In this document: positions 1 to 11,273 of the stretch, one piece after another | Layout: every line of letters starts with the position of its first letter | Numbering within the stretch: the first letter of the stretch is position 1 | From: Nemopilema nomurai | Taxonomy: Eukaryota; Cnidaria; Scyphozoa; Rhizostomeae; Rhizostomatidae | Direction of reading: 5' to 3' | Assembly (NCBI GenBank): GCA_003864495.1 | Contig: ML133465.1 | Location: forward strand, 1,552,789 to 1,616,788 | Length of the DNA: 64,000 nt | Translations under genes and position numbers: made by a program | Notes under the pieces: generated by a model | Databases searched by the model: none | Seen by the model: the letters and a program-made list of their open reading frames with translations, nothing else | What the model was told of the DNA's origin: nothing

Positions 1-3000
1 TTTTCCACTTTCTCAAGCAATTCGGCCAACTCTTTATTCTTTCGTTCCAATAATTCCACGTTTTTAGAAGCAACACTCTAGACGGAGAAAAATAGAAAGC
101 CTTATAGAACAAACGAGGGAACTGAATCGAATGAGTCAAGAATCAAATGGAACTAACGAAAATCAATAAAATTCACCTCAAGTATAAAGTTTAGAAATAA
201 AACAGAAAACGCCTATCAGCAAGGAAAGGGCGAGGTATTTAGCATGACAGTAGTCTTTGAAGGCTCACTTTGAACACCCAAACGGTTAAATAAAAGAATT
301 TACCTGGTCAACAATCAAAAGAAGTCAGAAAAACAACTTCTTAATCGCTTCAAAAGCAAAAAATTCTTCATTTAAAGAAAATTAAGAATTTGGCACTCCA
401 CATACCTCTTCTTGAGTGAGTCTGTCAAGAATTTTTTCTAATTTTTGCTTGCGTTCTTGCAATTCATTGTTCGTGCTACTGAGGTCGTCCAGTTCTCCCT
501 GCAATCAAACGAGAATGGTAGCAACTCACCGCTAAACCTATGAAACCTGACAGCAATACGTCCACAAGACGTTGTTGGTGTAATATTGAATGCTAAAAGA
601 CCGTTAAGAAATGCACAGGTTCAATTCCATCTGAAAAATACTATGGTAATGCTTGACAAAAGAGCAGGACATCTAAATCAGCTGCAATCGTTGCATGCAT
701 GACCTGATTTGCTGAAAATGCAATCACAAGGAAGGCACATATCTTAATTGAAAGGAAATGAAGTCTCGAACTTAATGGAGAATGCAGGCATCTAAAGAGA
801 ATGACAGACATCACAAAAGAGACCAATTTAGGACATAGAAGAGCTAGATAACATCAAAGGTTGGCAAAACTGATGGGCAACAATATTTTTAACCTCGTTC
901 AGTTTAAAAACTATAGTCATGTACGCAGAGCTTTGGCACCTATAAAAACCTCTGTGACAGACGTAAAGTAAACTTGGTTGAAACCTGCTAATAAATAGAT
1001 GGCTTGCAAAAACAACTGAAAAGCCGAACCATACAATGCCAAACTGTTCACAAACCCAGGTCCAGGATGGTGCGGATGCCAATATGTTCACTAATGAATA
1101 ACTTCTGTCTTACCTTGGCCTGCTCAAACACCTCCTTTACTCGATTCTTTAATTTGTGTTCCACGGACGCCAACACAGACATCTTTAAGACATCTGCGTC
1201 GACTACGCTGTCTTGCCGCGTAGGTCCACTTCTCGGCTGAAACGTCTGGCTCCCCCCGTCACTAACCACCTGGGAGGGCCTGTTGGGTGGGGCGCCATGG
1301 TAGTAGTTAGGATTTCTCGACTGCTGCTGGGACAGGCTTACGGGTGGTGGTTGAGAATTGTAACTTTGATAGCCTGACGTCGAAGGGGGGTCACTCACTG
1401 GGTATGGGGGCATAGCCGATGTTGACGTAGGGTATGGGGCTTGGCTTGAAATCGGATATGGCAAGCTGCCTGCAGGTGGGTAGTGCCCCCCTGGTTGCGA
1501 GCCTGGCATTTGCGGCATCCCACTGGGCTGGGAGCTGGGATACGGGGTGGCCTGCTGCATGCCTGGGTACGGGGGCTGTTGCCCCATCGAATTCTTCTGA
1601 GGAGGGGGTGGCCGGTTTGGTGGCATGCTGCCTCGCGAATACACCGGTGGGTCATCCCCAAACGTGAGGCACAGGATCTGAATTAGTTCATATAGGTCGG
1701 AGCCAGGCTGAGTGAAAAAATATAAAAATTCAATTTACGAATACAGTCACTTAAAGACACTTCCTGAGGCAACTGAGAAATTTAGCAAGCACCACATAGA
1801 GAACTGATGCATAACCTAATGAAAGTATTTTAACTGGCAATGGATGAACATTTTGTCATCATTCCATTCCGTGTTATTTCATGCCAAGAGTTTTATACAA
1901 CCAAAGAAAAGTGTTAAGCACGACCCTCAAGTTAGATGATACATAAAGATGATCAAAATAGTTTAAGCATGTGACACAATGCCAAGCCTTATAATTCATC
2001 TTGACATTTAAACCTTTTTAACCTCCTATTGAGGATGTTGTTCACACATCGCGGTTATTTGGCTATTTGGTTATTTGTTCACATCAAGCATGATGTTGTT
2101 CACGCATCGCGGTTTTCAAATTGGCTTTGAAGAATACGTTGAGAAATGATGCTATTCATATAGACTATGTGATATTATACAACATATTACTAGTGAGTGG
2201 AGGGGAAATCCTAACATTAATCTATCATGAAAAAAGCTTTCAAGAAGAGATGGCTGCAAAAGGTCTTGAAAACATTCTGTCCTAAAACACCAATCTGCAA
2301 TACTAAATATTATTTTTCGACAAGCAAACAGCAACAAATGGAAGACACTTATTTATTATCATATTTTCACACTTTGTAGAGGTGATTGAATAAAAGGCAT
2401 GTTTTCCGATTGGTACTCAAATTACAACTGATGAATAACATCTTGTTAAGGGTTATTAAAATATGCACCAGGTCTATCTGAAAATTTCATAATATCAAAA
2501 CCAAAAGCACAAAAAGATCATCTGATTAAACAACCAAATAGTTCTGTTATGTAAAAAACTGTTCATGTTGCATACTTACACTTCGCCAGTCGGTTAAATA
2601 TGGAAGATAGACTCTTCCCTGATTGTCGACATGTCTCCCTGGCTTAATCACCATACTGGTCGTTGGGTTGACAAACACCAGAGGTGGCTTGAAAGGGTGT
2701 GCTTCTAGGATCCATACCTTTATTGGTATATTGTACAAACTTCCTAAAAGGTATTTGCTGATTAAACAAGCAACAAAGATAAAATGCAAGTGTACTTTAA
2801 GCCTTCTGAAAATGTGGCCTTTTTTATTATCTCTTGCTAGCTTCAACCACTTAGATTCCCAGAAATTTTTTTGGCATGGCAACAATTGGTTAACATTGGA
2901 AATTTTGCAGAGCAATTTAACAATGAAAACAGTGGCGGACACTTCGCGATTTTTTTGGGGGGGGGGGGGGCAAAATTATTCGTGACCATGCCCTTCACTG

Positions 3001-6000
3001 TAGTGGAAAACACGGCAACAGCTGTAGATGAATTGCATTGTCTTGTAGGTATTGTATTGCATTGTTTTGTTGCGTATTACAGTCTTTGTCATAAGGAAAT
3101 CACCATGCGTGTGGCAAACACACACTCTTACATATCTGGCTATTTCAGGTCCACTTTACACTGTCCCCTTCAAAAGCGGTATCATGACAGTACAAAATTC
3201 TTTTCCGAATAGCAGAGGGCGAAAATTTGTTTTCTCCGGCAAATTTTCTTCATCTTTTAGATTCTGTGATGTTTCATGAAAGTGACAAAAAGGCACTAAA
3301 GATTTTTTGCCTGAATTTTAGACTTTCTGTCACTGTTGATCTGAGATGACATTTACTTGACAAAGAAAGTTTTTCATCAGAGTTTAGAAATAAAGCGAAG
3401 TTAAAAACAAGAATGCGTTTTTTAAAAGAATGCTTCGATCTATGAAGACCCAATTTTTTTGAAAATGAAAAAACAGGCTAAATGGATAAAATATTAAAAA
3501 AACCTTATGTTGTGAAGGCTCAGTATCCAGGTCGCGCAGTTATGTTTTAACCATACTGGGTTGACAAATTTTCTGATACGGTGTTCAATTAAGTTGAAAG
3601 TTGCTATGAGACTATAACTTATTATCTTTCTTTGGCAGTCCAGCTTCTATCGTTTATGTAAATACATAATAGCATCTCCATCTTCCTTGCAATAAACACA
3701 GCCTCCTATTTGATATCATCAAGCGTAGTGTACTAAATGCTCTCTGTGAACAAGTGCTTGACGGTACCAAACTTCACAATGGCTAGAAAAGGCAGAGCTA
3801 GTTTTTGCAAACTTTTGGTTATTTACCGACGTTTGCATACTCTGAGTCAAACTGTTAGGACTATTCCTCAGAAAATACCAATTTCCTTTGGAAAATCGTA
3901 CTTTTTTATCAGTGTATCCAGAGGTATAGAATATAAGGGGCGAAATCTTAGCTTTTCAAAAAATTTACAGTTCACAGAAATCTTGTGTTCCATCATTTGT
4001 ATTCTCGTCGTTGCAAGTTTCCTCAAAGGGATCCGATAGTCAGGCTGCTGCAGTGTTTTTTCCCTCACATATCGGTTAGTCATGAATGCCCTGTTTGACT
4101 GAATCCTTTAACAATAGATCAGTATGCCATGTATTGCTGAGAGCATTTGATTTCCAATGTTATATTAGTTCTAAAAATGTTGTGATTCAAGTATTTTGTG
4201 CACTTTGCATTTAAAGCTGCCATTAAGGCTGAACTACACTATGCATTTTAATGATTCGATTAAATGAATGGTCCATTTAAATGAAAAAAGGTCTCATAGT
4301 ATTGTCGACAAACAAAGACATTATGAAATCTCTAGATTTGGATAATGTGTTAGGTCAATGGGTTAATCAAAAGGAAAGAGTAGTGCTCTTAAATTAAACT
4401 TGAAAATACTCTTGTGAATAGAAAACTTGAAGCTAAATTTGCTGGTTCTTTAAGAGCGTAGATAATATTATGAATAGACTTCTGAATATTAGTGGTATTA
4501 GTGTAGTTCTCCTAGCACTTCCATTGCATTATAACCAATTTACAATGTAAACCGGAAAAAACAAGGCCAGTTGTAGCAGGTCTGCTTGCCAGATCCTCGA
4601 AAGGGTACTTGTGACAACCTTAGCATTTAAGAGGCAATATATATCTGTTTAAAAGGTAATTGTACAGAAAACGTTTCTAAATATTGGGGGGCGGCCGCCC
4701 CCCCCCCCCAAGTGGCCGCCACTGAATGAAAATATCATTACAACAGAGCATAAAATGATGGCTTACCCCTATATCGTACAGGTATTGTCCCATCACAACA
4801 AATAAGGCCGTCACTCTTTGCATTACCATAATCTAAAAGAAAAAGTACCCAGTTATGCCATGAATGAACACATATTAAGGAAGGCCATATTAGGAAAAAT
4901 TTGCAGCTGACAATATATGAGGGGTACTACTCCTACTTTGCCTAATAATGTAAATATTTTTGAGAATTTCAGAATCTCCAAGCTTTAATTCCTGTCTTTT
5001 TCAATAGTTTCCAGCATTTATCAACTTTAATAAAGACTAACTTCTGACTTTTGATCTAAATTTTCAGAGTCCATGTTCTGGTGGAGTGTCAGATGAAAAC
5101 AAAAATGTGCTTTATAGCATGTAACTTTTAGTTATCAAGTCCATGTCCTGTAAATTCATTAGTCAACATTAATAAAGCAATTGGCATATAAAACCAGTGC
5201 AATAACAATTTCCATTTATGATACCAGCACTATCTCAATTATTGTCAAGGTGTGCTCTATGTACATAAAACCATTCTCAATTCACATTAAATTGAGTCTG
5301 AATGCTTCAGAACCCTGCTTGGCAAAACAAGGAGTGTGTTAAGATGCATGAGTGCAATTGGTTAGTGCAAAAATAAATTCCCAAATTGTTGGCAAAAGGT
5401 AATGTTTTATTAGTAAGTTCTAGATAAATTCCAGTCATGAGTAGGGTAAACAATTACTCACTAAACTTTTCCACCTTTGGTGACAAATCAGTAAATGATT
5501 TGAGTGCCCTTGTAATGTCATCAATGGCGCCCTGTTTATATGGGTACTGTAAATTCAAAAGTAGAGTTAACATGCTCAGCAATAACATGATTTTGTAGCA
5601 CAGATAGGATCTTTTCTTATCTTCTCTTATATGGGTACTGAGAAATACTAGTAGAGTTACAGGCACAGCAGAGGGTTAAGGAAAGTAAGAGTTCTAGAAA
5701 AAGTGTAGGGGGGATTGACTTGAACCGTATAAAATGAGTCTTATTTTTGTCATTTTTGCAAAAAGTTGCTAACCACACCTCCTCCCCTGGTCCACTGTGC
5801 CTTAAATGCCCATAATTATGAAAATGCATATTTTTATAATGCTGAGAGACTTTTTATCTTTACTTACAATAATTTACACTTGTACAAAAAGCATTTCATT
5901 AGATTTTTCTCTCTTTCTTATGTGAAAAGGATTGATGTTGAGTAACTGAATTATGGCTTCATTAGCAATAAAAACATCATTGTCATATTTTTGGGAGGGT

Positions 6001-6502
6001 ACTTTTCTACCAATTCTTCGTGATGTGAAAAAAGTCAGGAGTTATCTGCAGTGTATAATGAGACAACGGTTACTGAAGATAACAGGGATACTCGTTGCAT
6101 TGAATGGTGGGAGGAGATGCCTCTCATAAGCAAAAAAATTCTTTATAAGGTTCCATGTCCGTTTGAACCAATTGCAAACTCTCCTTCATAACACAGAAAA
6201 AAAGATGAAACTAACTGAATTCCCTATTGGTCAGCAACTATTGAAATCCGATGGCAAATTTTAAACTTCTTTAATGCAGAAAAATACTCAAATGTTATAA
6301 CTTAAACAACATTTTTAATCGTCCCATAATTTGTGAACATTTTCATGACAAGAGAGCCAGATGGCCTACTAAATAAACTAATTCAGTATTGCTCTTTCAA
6401 AAATTCCCTTTGAATTTCATCGAAACGCAGTGAAAGCATGTGTAAAATAAATATCACCTTTCTTTTATCCATCTTGTCTTTAAGCCAACTTTCCCAGCTC
6501 AT
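1..6502 (-). CDS. TSG101: TSG101/Vps23, ESCRT-I subunit (first 7 exons; 3' end outside window)
   Basis: ESCRT-I subunit that binds ubiquitinated cargo and late-domain peptides at endosomes. Exons read on the minus strand: 6502-6458, 5546-5462, 4832-4767, 2743-2580, 1707-1114, 498-406 and 77-1 (partial). All junctions are GT..AG and stay in frame. Exons 1-5 encode the UEV domain: MSWESWLKDKMDK, then YPYKQGAIDDITRAL, DGTIPVRYRG, YNIPIKVWILEAHPFKPP, HVDNQGRVYLPYLTDW and LIQILCLTFGDDPPVYSRG. These match the animal TSG101 UEV, which lacks the E2 catalytic Cys. The rest of exon 5 is the Pro/Gln/Tyr/Ser-rich linker. Its end plus exons 6-7 start the coiled coil (EQAK, ELDDLSSTNNELQERKQ, NVELLERKNKELAELLEKVE). 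The start was chosen because it aligns with the TSG101 N terminus. The steadiness box lies beyond the left edge. Introns are up to about 2 kb and hold nothing else I recognise. Confidence 0.95.
2957..2970. repeat. Poly-G tract in TSG101 intron 4-side flank
   Basis: Fourteen consecutive G lie just upstream (in transcript sense) of TSG101 exon 4, at 2743-2580. On the transcribed strand this is a C tract inside intron 3. Homopolymers of this length often carry length errors. Confidence 0.9.
5624..5665 (-). other. Duplicated decoy 3' splice site of TSG101 exon 2
   Basis: About 90 bp upstream of TSG101 exon 2 (transcript sense), the acceptor and the first codons of that exon occur again. Both copies share the acceptor followed by TACCCATATAA and an adjacent intron stretch containing TAACTCTACT. 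The decoy reads Y-P-Y-K-R-R and then a stop. Splicing to it would truncate the protein after about 21 residues, so the genuine exon must be 5546-5462, which continues into the UEV domain. The decoy has a reasonable pyrimidine-rich tract ending TTTCTCAG. Confidence 0.6.
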
Positions 6503-6800
6503 TTTGAAAACTTTTCGTTGTCGAACTAAGATCAGGGGCCTAGAAACAGCGTCTTTCCCTCTCTCCTCTTTATCTTTTTTGAAGAAAATCAACACCGGTT
6601 CAAAAATGGCACGTATAAATTCACATACCGTGTTTAACAAAATCTAGCTATTACGCCTTAATCCCCAAGCACACCAAGAACTTTTCTCACAGGTCATAGA
6701 TGTCGATCAGCCAACAAATTGTCAATATTTCGCTGAGTTGCAGAATCGCCCTTCATTTGCGCATGCTCAAAAGTTGCGCAAGCAAAGGCCAAGGCGGCCC
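6503..6800 (-). promoter_or_regulatory. Putative TSG101 5' region with NRF-1-like site
   Basis: This is the sequence immediately upstream of the TSG101 start codon. TGCGCATGC at 6758-6766 resembles an NRF-1 half-palindrome, a motif common at housekeeping promoters. No TATA box was seen at a clear position. The transcription start is not determined by sequence alone. Confidence 0.35.
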
Positions 6801-7070
6801 AGAAAAGTTGTTTCCCAGAACAACTTTCGCTGCTACCGGATTACCGGTACTTTTGAGACCGGGACGGATCCCTCTATTGCGGGGCACAAATGCGCAACCC
6901 TAGGGGCTAACGTGTTGAACCAAAAAGGCATGGATGCGTACTGTATGGAAGGCTATTTGCTTCCAGTTCATCGGCCCAATGTTTTCATTTGCCCTTCACA
7001 AGTCAAGGTCCAGTTCTTCCCTCACGGGAGAGCATAATCTGTTTGATGAAGATATATATCAGAGATTTTA

Positions 7071-7232
7071 ATGATCAAAAATCTATCCACAGAACGTCGA
7101 CCGGCCAAAATTCATGCACAAAATAGTGAACTGCAGCTTAATCAAGTATACCAGAATGGAGGTTTATCGGAATGGAAAGAGAAAATTGAAGCCCTTTGCA
7201 AAGAGCTAACAAAAGAATTGGCAAATATGTAA
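7071..7232 (+). CDS. Small ORF, 53 residues, unknown
   Basis: An ATG-to-TAA frame too short for most ORF cut-offs. Its product is hydrophilic and helix-prone, ending SEWKEKIEALCKELTKELANM-like with a regular spacing of L, I and charged residues. There are in-frame stops just upstream. It could be a terminal exon (a possible acceptor CAG lies a few bases before the ATG), a micropeptide or chance. I recognise no family. It lies about 570 bp from the TSG101 start codon on the opposite strand. Confidence 0.2.
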   Translation: MIKNLSTERRPAKIHAQNSELQLNQVYQNGGLSEWKEKIEALCKELTKELANM

Positions 7233-8070
7233 ACGATGCAAATGTATGAAAGCTGTCATAATCTTCCTAAGAGGTAATGTCACAATGTCCCTAACACGGA
7301 TGCTTTAGGTGTCTTGCAGTGGAACCGTAGTGAAAAGGGCACAATTCGCACTTTGTCGAAGCGAATGTGGCTAAAGTTTCTAAGGGAAACAATTTGGGGC
7401 AATTGGCGCAGTCGGTTAATGGGGTTGGAACTGTAGAGGTTCTAGTGGTGCAAAATCAAGATTATGCGCAAAGCACCAAGCATGGATCCTCTGACATCTT
7501 TGGCTTTGCGTTTCTCAACATTCAACGACTTCTTTCCACGCACTTTAGCATCATCATACATTAGCTAAATGAGCTTACAAGTTAAGGAAGGAGCCTATTT
7601 TCAAAAGCATGTCTTGTTCCTTGTCCCTCTTGTAGAGGTACTGTGAATCTAAAATGATAAATTTGAAATTCAGACACAAGAATAGACACCTTCAAGACTT
7701 GATTTAAGGGACAGAGTCACTATGGCCTAATTAGCTTTTTGGGCAGCAGAAGTGAGAAGGATGGAATAATAGGATCTAGTGAATGGTACATCCATTTGGG
7801 ATATTTGGATTAATAGGAAGAGCAAGGTTTTCTAAAATAAGGAAGTGTCAATTTGATTAAGACCTTCAATAGGCAGACAGGCTCTAGATAAGTGTTATGG
7901 GCATGGCTATCGCCGTACCTTGCTGTAAACAATTCTGGACGCAATGGTGACATCTACAGCTGGTCAAATTCATTCAGCTTTGTTGCTATGCCTATAGCTT
8001 CATTACTTTACAGCGTCGTTTTGTTTTATTTGCTACCTGTTGTTCGTCGTACCATTGTCGGACTTTTGTC

Positions 8071-8180
8071 GCTGAGCGACATAGTGGAAATTGCGGGCGC
8101 ATGCGCACCACATAAGACAATCCATAATGGCGGCACCACTGCAAGCCTGCGCTGTAGCAAGAAGATTTTTAGCCTCGTGA
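8071..8180 (+). promoter_or_regulatory. Promoter-like element: NRF-1 palindrome plus YY1-type ATG
   Basis: GCGCATGCGC at 8097-8106 is a perfect NRF-1-type palindrome. Twenty bases further on, CCATAATGGCGGC (8122-8134) matches the YY1 consensus and contains an ATG at 8127. That ATG opens a 17-codon frame, M-A-A-P-L-Q-A-C-A-V-A-R-R-F-L-A-S then stop (8178-8180), which looks like a mitochondrial presequence. A weak donor (GTGAAA) overlaps its end. This arrangement is typical of first exons of nuclear genes for mitochondrial proteins, but I found no convincing downstream exon. It may be an orphaned first exon or a copy. Confidence 0.35.
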
Positions 8181-9414
8181 AAGCTGTAGCTGACATTCCA
8201 GACCAAATGGTGTTTTTTATCAAACATTAATGATGGCGGTCAGTTTTAAAGGATCTAAAAACATTTCAACGACAAGTCAACTGAAAATGATTTAAATTGT
8301 CGCGAACTTTTTGGATAGACTGTGCCTAAAATCCTCCAAAGTTGCACCAGTTAATGGACCAGTATCATCAGAAGAATTCAATGTGGTCAGTTCTTCATGA
8401 TCATCGAAATCAGATAAATTTAAGTCTTAGAACTTCAAATTCTGAGATCTCCTTGTCCTCTTCATTGGTTGGAGTTGACCTTGATCGCTATAAAATATGA
8501 CCTACTATATAATATATATATAATATATTGCTATATAATAAACTTTTAATAATAAACATATTTTTTTAAAAATTTCGTGTACAAAACATAATTTACCTTG
8601 CGTTTGTTTGGCGATATGTACCCAGAATGACTGGTAATAATGCGATAGGTGTGTTTTGCATATCGAATTACCAACGTGCTTTTCGTTAATCGACAAGAAA
8701 ACAGTACGTACGCGCATTGGACATAATACTTTCTCATCTGAGCACAGACGATTTTTATATGGAAAACAACAATGTGTGTTATTCTTGCGACTTTCTTCTC
8801 TCTGGTGCTTTATGCAGACAGAAACCTCTTGGGAAATGCCAAGCTCCAGAGCCTCTTTCAAAGTCAGCTGTTTTCTGTGCCCGTAACAAATATTTGAAAT
8901 TCATCACAGCAACATGTGAAGGTAGTATGGCTAAGACTGGTTAAGGTTAGTTTGAGCATTTTTCAGCCTTTCGATTCTTATTTTTCCTGATTATTTTAGT
9001 TTCTAGTAGCAACTTGAAACTATACTTGAATTCAACTCGCTGTTATTTCTAACAACAAATCAGGAAATAAGGCAACACCTGCTTAAATGTCAAACAAACT
9101 ATTGGAGAATCAAATGCCGATCTCAAAAAGCTTATCTTTTAAAACACTTCCTAATCTTGTCATGTTGATTACAGCTAGTCATCATTTTTTGGCACCGACA
9201 TGGGTTTACCGTTGCTAGCAAAAACTCTTATAATTTTGAAACTACTAGTTAGATTTGTCTTTGCTGTCTAGAAAATGTAGGCCATAAGATAAGGACTAGA
9301 AAAACACAATCCTGGCTTTATATGCGTTTTTGCTCAACGATATTTTGTCTTTCAAAATCTCCAGTTTCAATTTTTTTTCGGTTCAGAATCATAGCCTTAA
9401 AGACTCTTTCCTAG

Positions 9415-9447
9415 TGCGCCCGCAATTTCCACTATGTCTCGCTGAGC
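9415..9447 (-). repeat. Inverted partner of the 8071-8101 element
   Basis: The reverse complement of this segment matches 8071-8101 over about 31 of 33 bases, sharing CATAGTGGAAATTGCGGGCG. The two lie about 1.35 kb apart in opposite orientation. They could be remnants of terminal inverted repeats or a duplicated promoter fragment. No transposase is recognisable between them. Confidence 0.55.
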
Positions 9448-9640
9448 ATTCAAAGGAAATCCTCCCACCAAGAGGCCTGATGCTTCCATAGAAGACAATC
9501 GCTCTCTCATTTCCTTTCGCCTACTCCCCGGAGAGAGCTATGCGAACACGTCAGCACTAGTTTAAACTCAATGTGCATAACGTCATACACTTTTGAAACC
9601 TAGGATAAAATGGGGGTAATATAAAGGTTGCTCATGCAAC

Positions 9641-9810
9641 GGCGTAGGTTTCTGGCATGAAATGGCAGAGATTTCTAGCAAGAAAGGACAGAGGTTTCTT
9701 GCATAGAAAAGACAGAGGTTTCTTGCATAGAAAAGGGAGAGATTTCTTGCATAGAAAAGGCAGAGGTTTCTTGCATAGAAAAATGAGAGATTTCTTGCAT
9801 AGAAAAGGCA
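9641..9810. repeat. 24-bp minisatellite
   Basis: About six to seven copies of a 24-bp unit of the form GAGGTTTCTTGCATAGAAAA plus a variable tetranucleotide, slightly diverged at both ends. Because 24 is a multiple of three, both strands stay open as repeated peptides; these frames are by-products of the repeat and not genes. Confidence 0.85.
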
Positions 9811-11273
9811 TGAGCAAATTTTGTTTCAGGCTCGATTAAAACCTGCCAGAAAGCATTCTACTATAGCGGATCGGAAAAAGGGAAAAATTTTTTAAATCAG
9901 CGCATTAAACTTGACTGAATTAGCCTCAATGTTATCTTCGTGTCATATCCTCTTTAAGAGAGGATCTCTAAAAAGAAACTTAAGATAGGTTCATTCTGCT
10001 AAGAAGTAATAACAATTTTTATGAGGTCCTTGATTTGAAACCCCAAAGGCAATTTGACTATGATAAAATGCCGACTATGTAGGCTCTCTAACAGGACTGC
10101 CTGAAACAGAAAAAGCACATTTCCGTTTACTGTTGCAACAATTCCCAATAGAACATGACAATCACTATTCTACTTTCCCCTAATTCACATCTCTTTCAGA
10201 TTCAGCAAAAATAATTCCTTAAAAGTGGCAACATTCTTTTGAGTAGTTCCTTTTTTGCAGAAATTTTCTTTTGCAAGTCTATTCTTCTGCTAGGTATAGG
10301 CCAATTGCAATATACGGCAGGTTACAATTTTATTAGTGCAAAATATCAGGTGCCAGAGATGTCCATATGCAATTTTCCAGCTTTGCTTCTAGATAAATGT
10401 CTTCAATTATCATCTCAAGATCTTTGTTGACTTATACGCAGAGCATCCTTTTTGATGTAAATAGCAAAATAGGGTCTTCTTCTAAAGGGTTTTCTGTTAA
10501 ACAATTTCGGTCCCTATTTTGGTTTAGCCTTATTGATCTTTATTTTGTTTAATATAGGCGTCATTTACTTCTAACTTGATCAAAAAATACTTCTTTTTTT
10601 TAATCTATGACCTAGTTTGTTGTCAGACAGACCAATTCTAAAAAATTTCTCATTCATTTACTTAAATATGAATCCGGCCACATAGGGCTAGAGACAGATT
10701 CAGCCAAGCCATAAAGCACAATTGCAGAAAGACCAAGCAAAATTTGCAACAATTTCTATACCAGTAAAGTTACTTCTATAAAAACATAGTAAAACCATGC
10801 ACGCATTATTACGTCAATAATTAGTACGTTTTAAAAATAAAGAAGCTGTCACAAACATCTATAACCTGACTAAAAAGCACTATACAGGTCATAACCCTTC
10901 AATGATTTTTCATCCTCATAATGTATTTAATAGATAGAATTTCCTCTGGTGAACGGACGCTTTTGCATCCTTTTATAGGGGGTAGTTCTAGTAGCTTGTT
11001 CTCTAGATTTTCCAACCAATTTCCTCAATTCATCCTTTTCAATTCAACTCAATTTTCCTTTGTTCTGCCTAAACCCACCATCCAGCCAGTAGACTACAAG
11101 TGCTCCTTCAACGCGACGTCCAACCTGAACTGCGAAGCCTTGGCTTGTGGAACATCTGTCACCATATCAGCTCAGTGACAATTCAAAATGGCTTCCTTTC
11201 AGTGCTCTCCAATTAGTTTGACAGTTCTATTCTCTACCGCCAGCTTTCAAAGCTACACTCCTTCTGTTGATAT
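9811..11273. other. Intergenic, nothing recognised
   Basis: AT-rich sequence between the minisatellite and GPCR 1. No coding similarity, RNA gene or transposon end was identified. It may contain the 3' UTR of GPCR 1 at its right side. Confidence 0.5.

Noticed and set aside
2623..2985. Plus-strand 120-codon frame
   Set aside because: Antisense of the TSG101 UEV exon plus intron; no motif of its own.
9632..9839. Repetitive basic peptides on both strands
   Set aside because: By-product of a 24-bp minisatellite.
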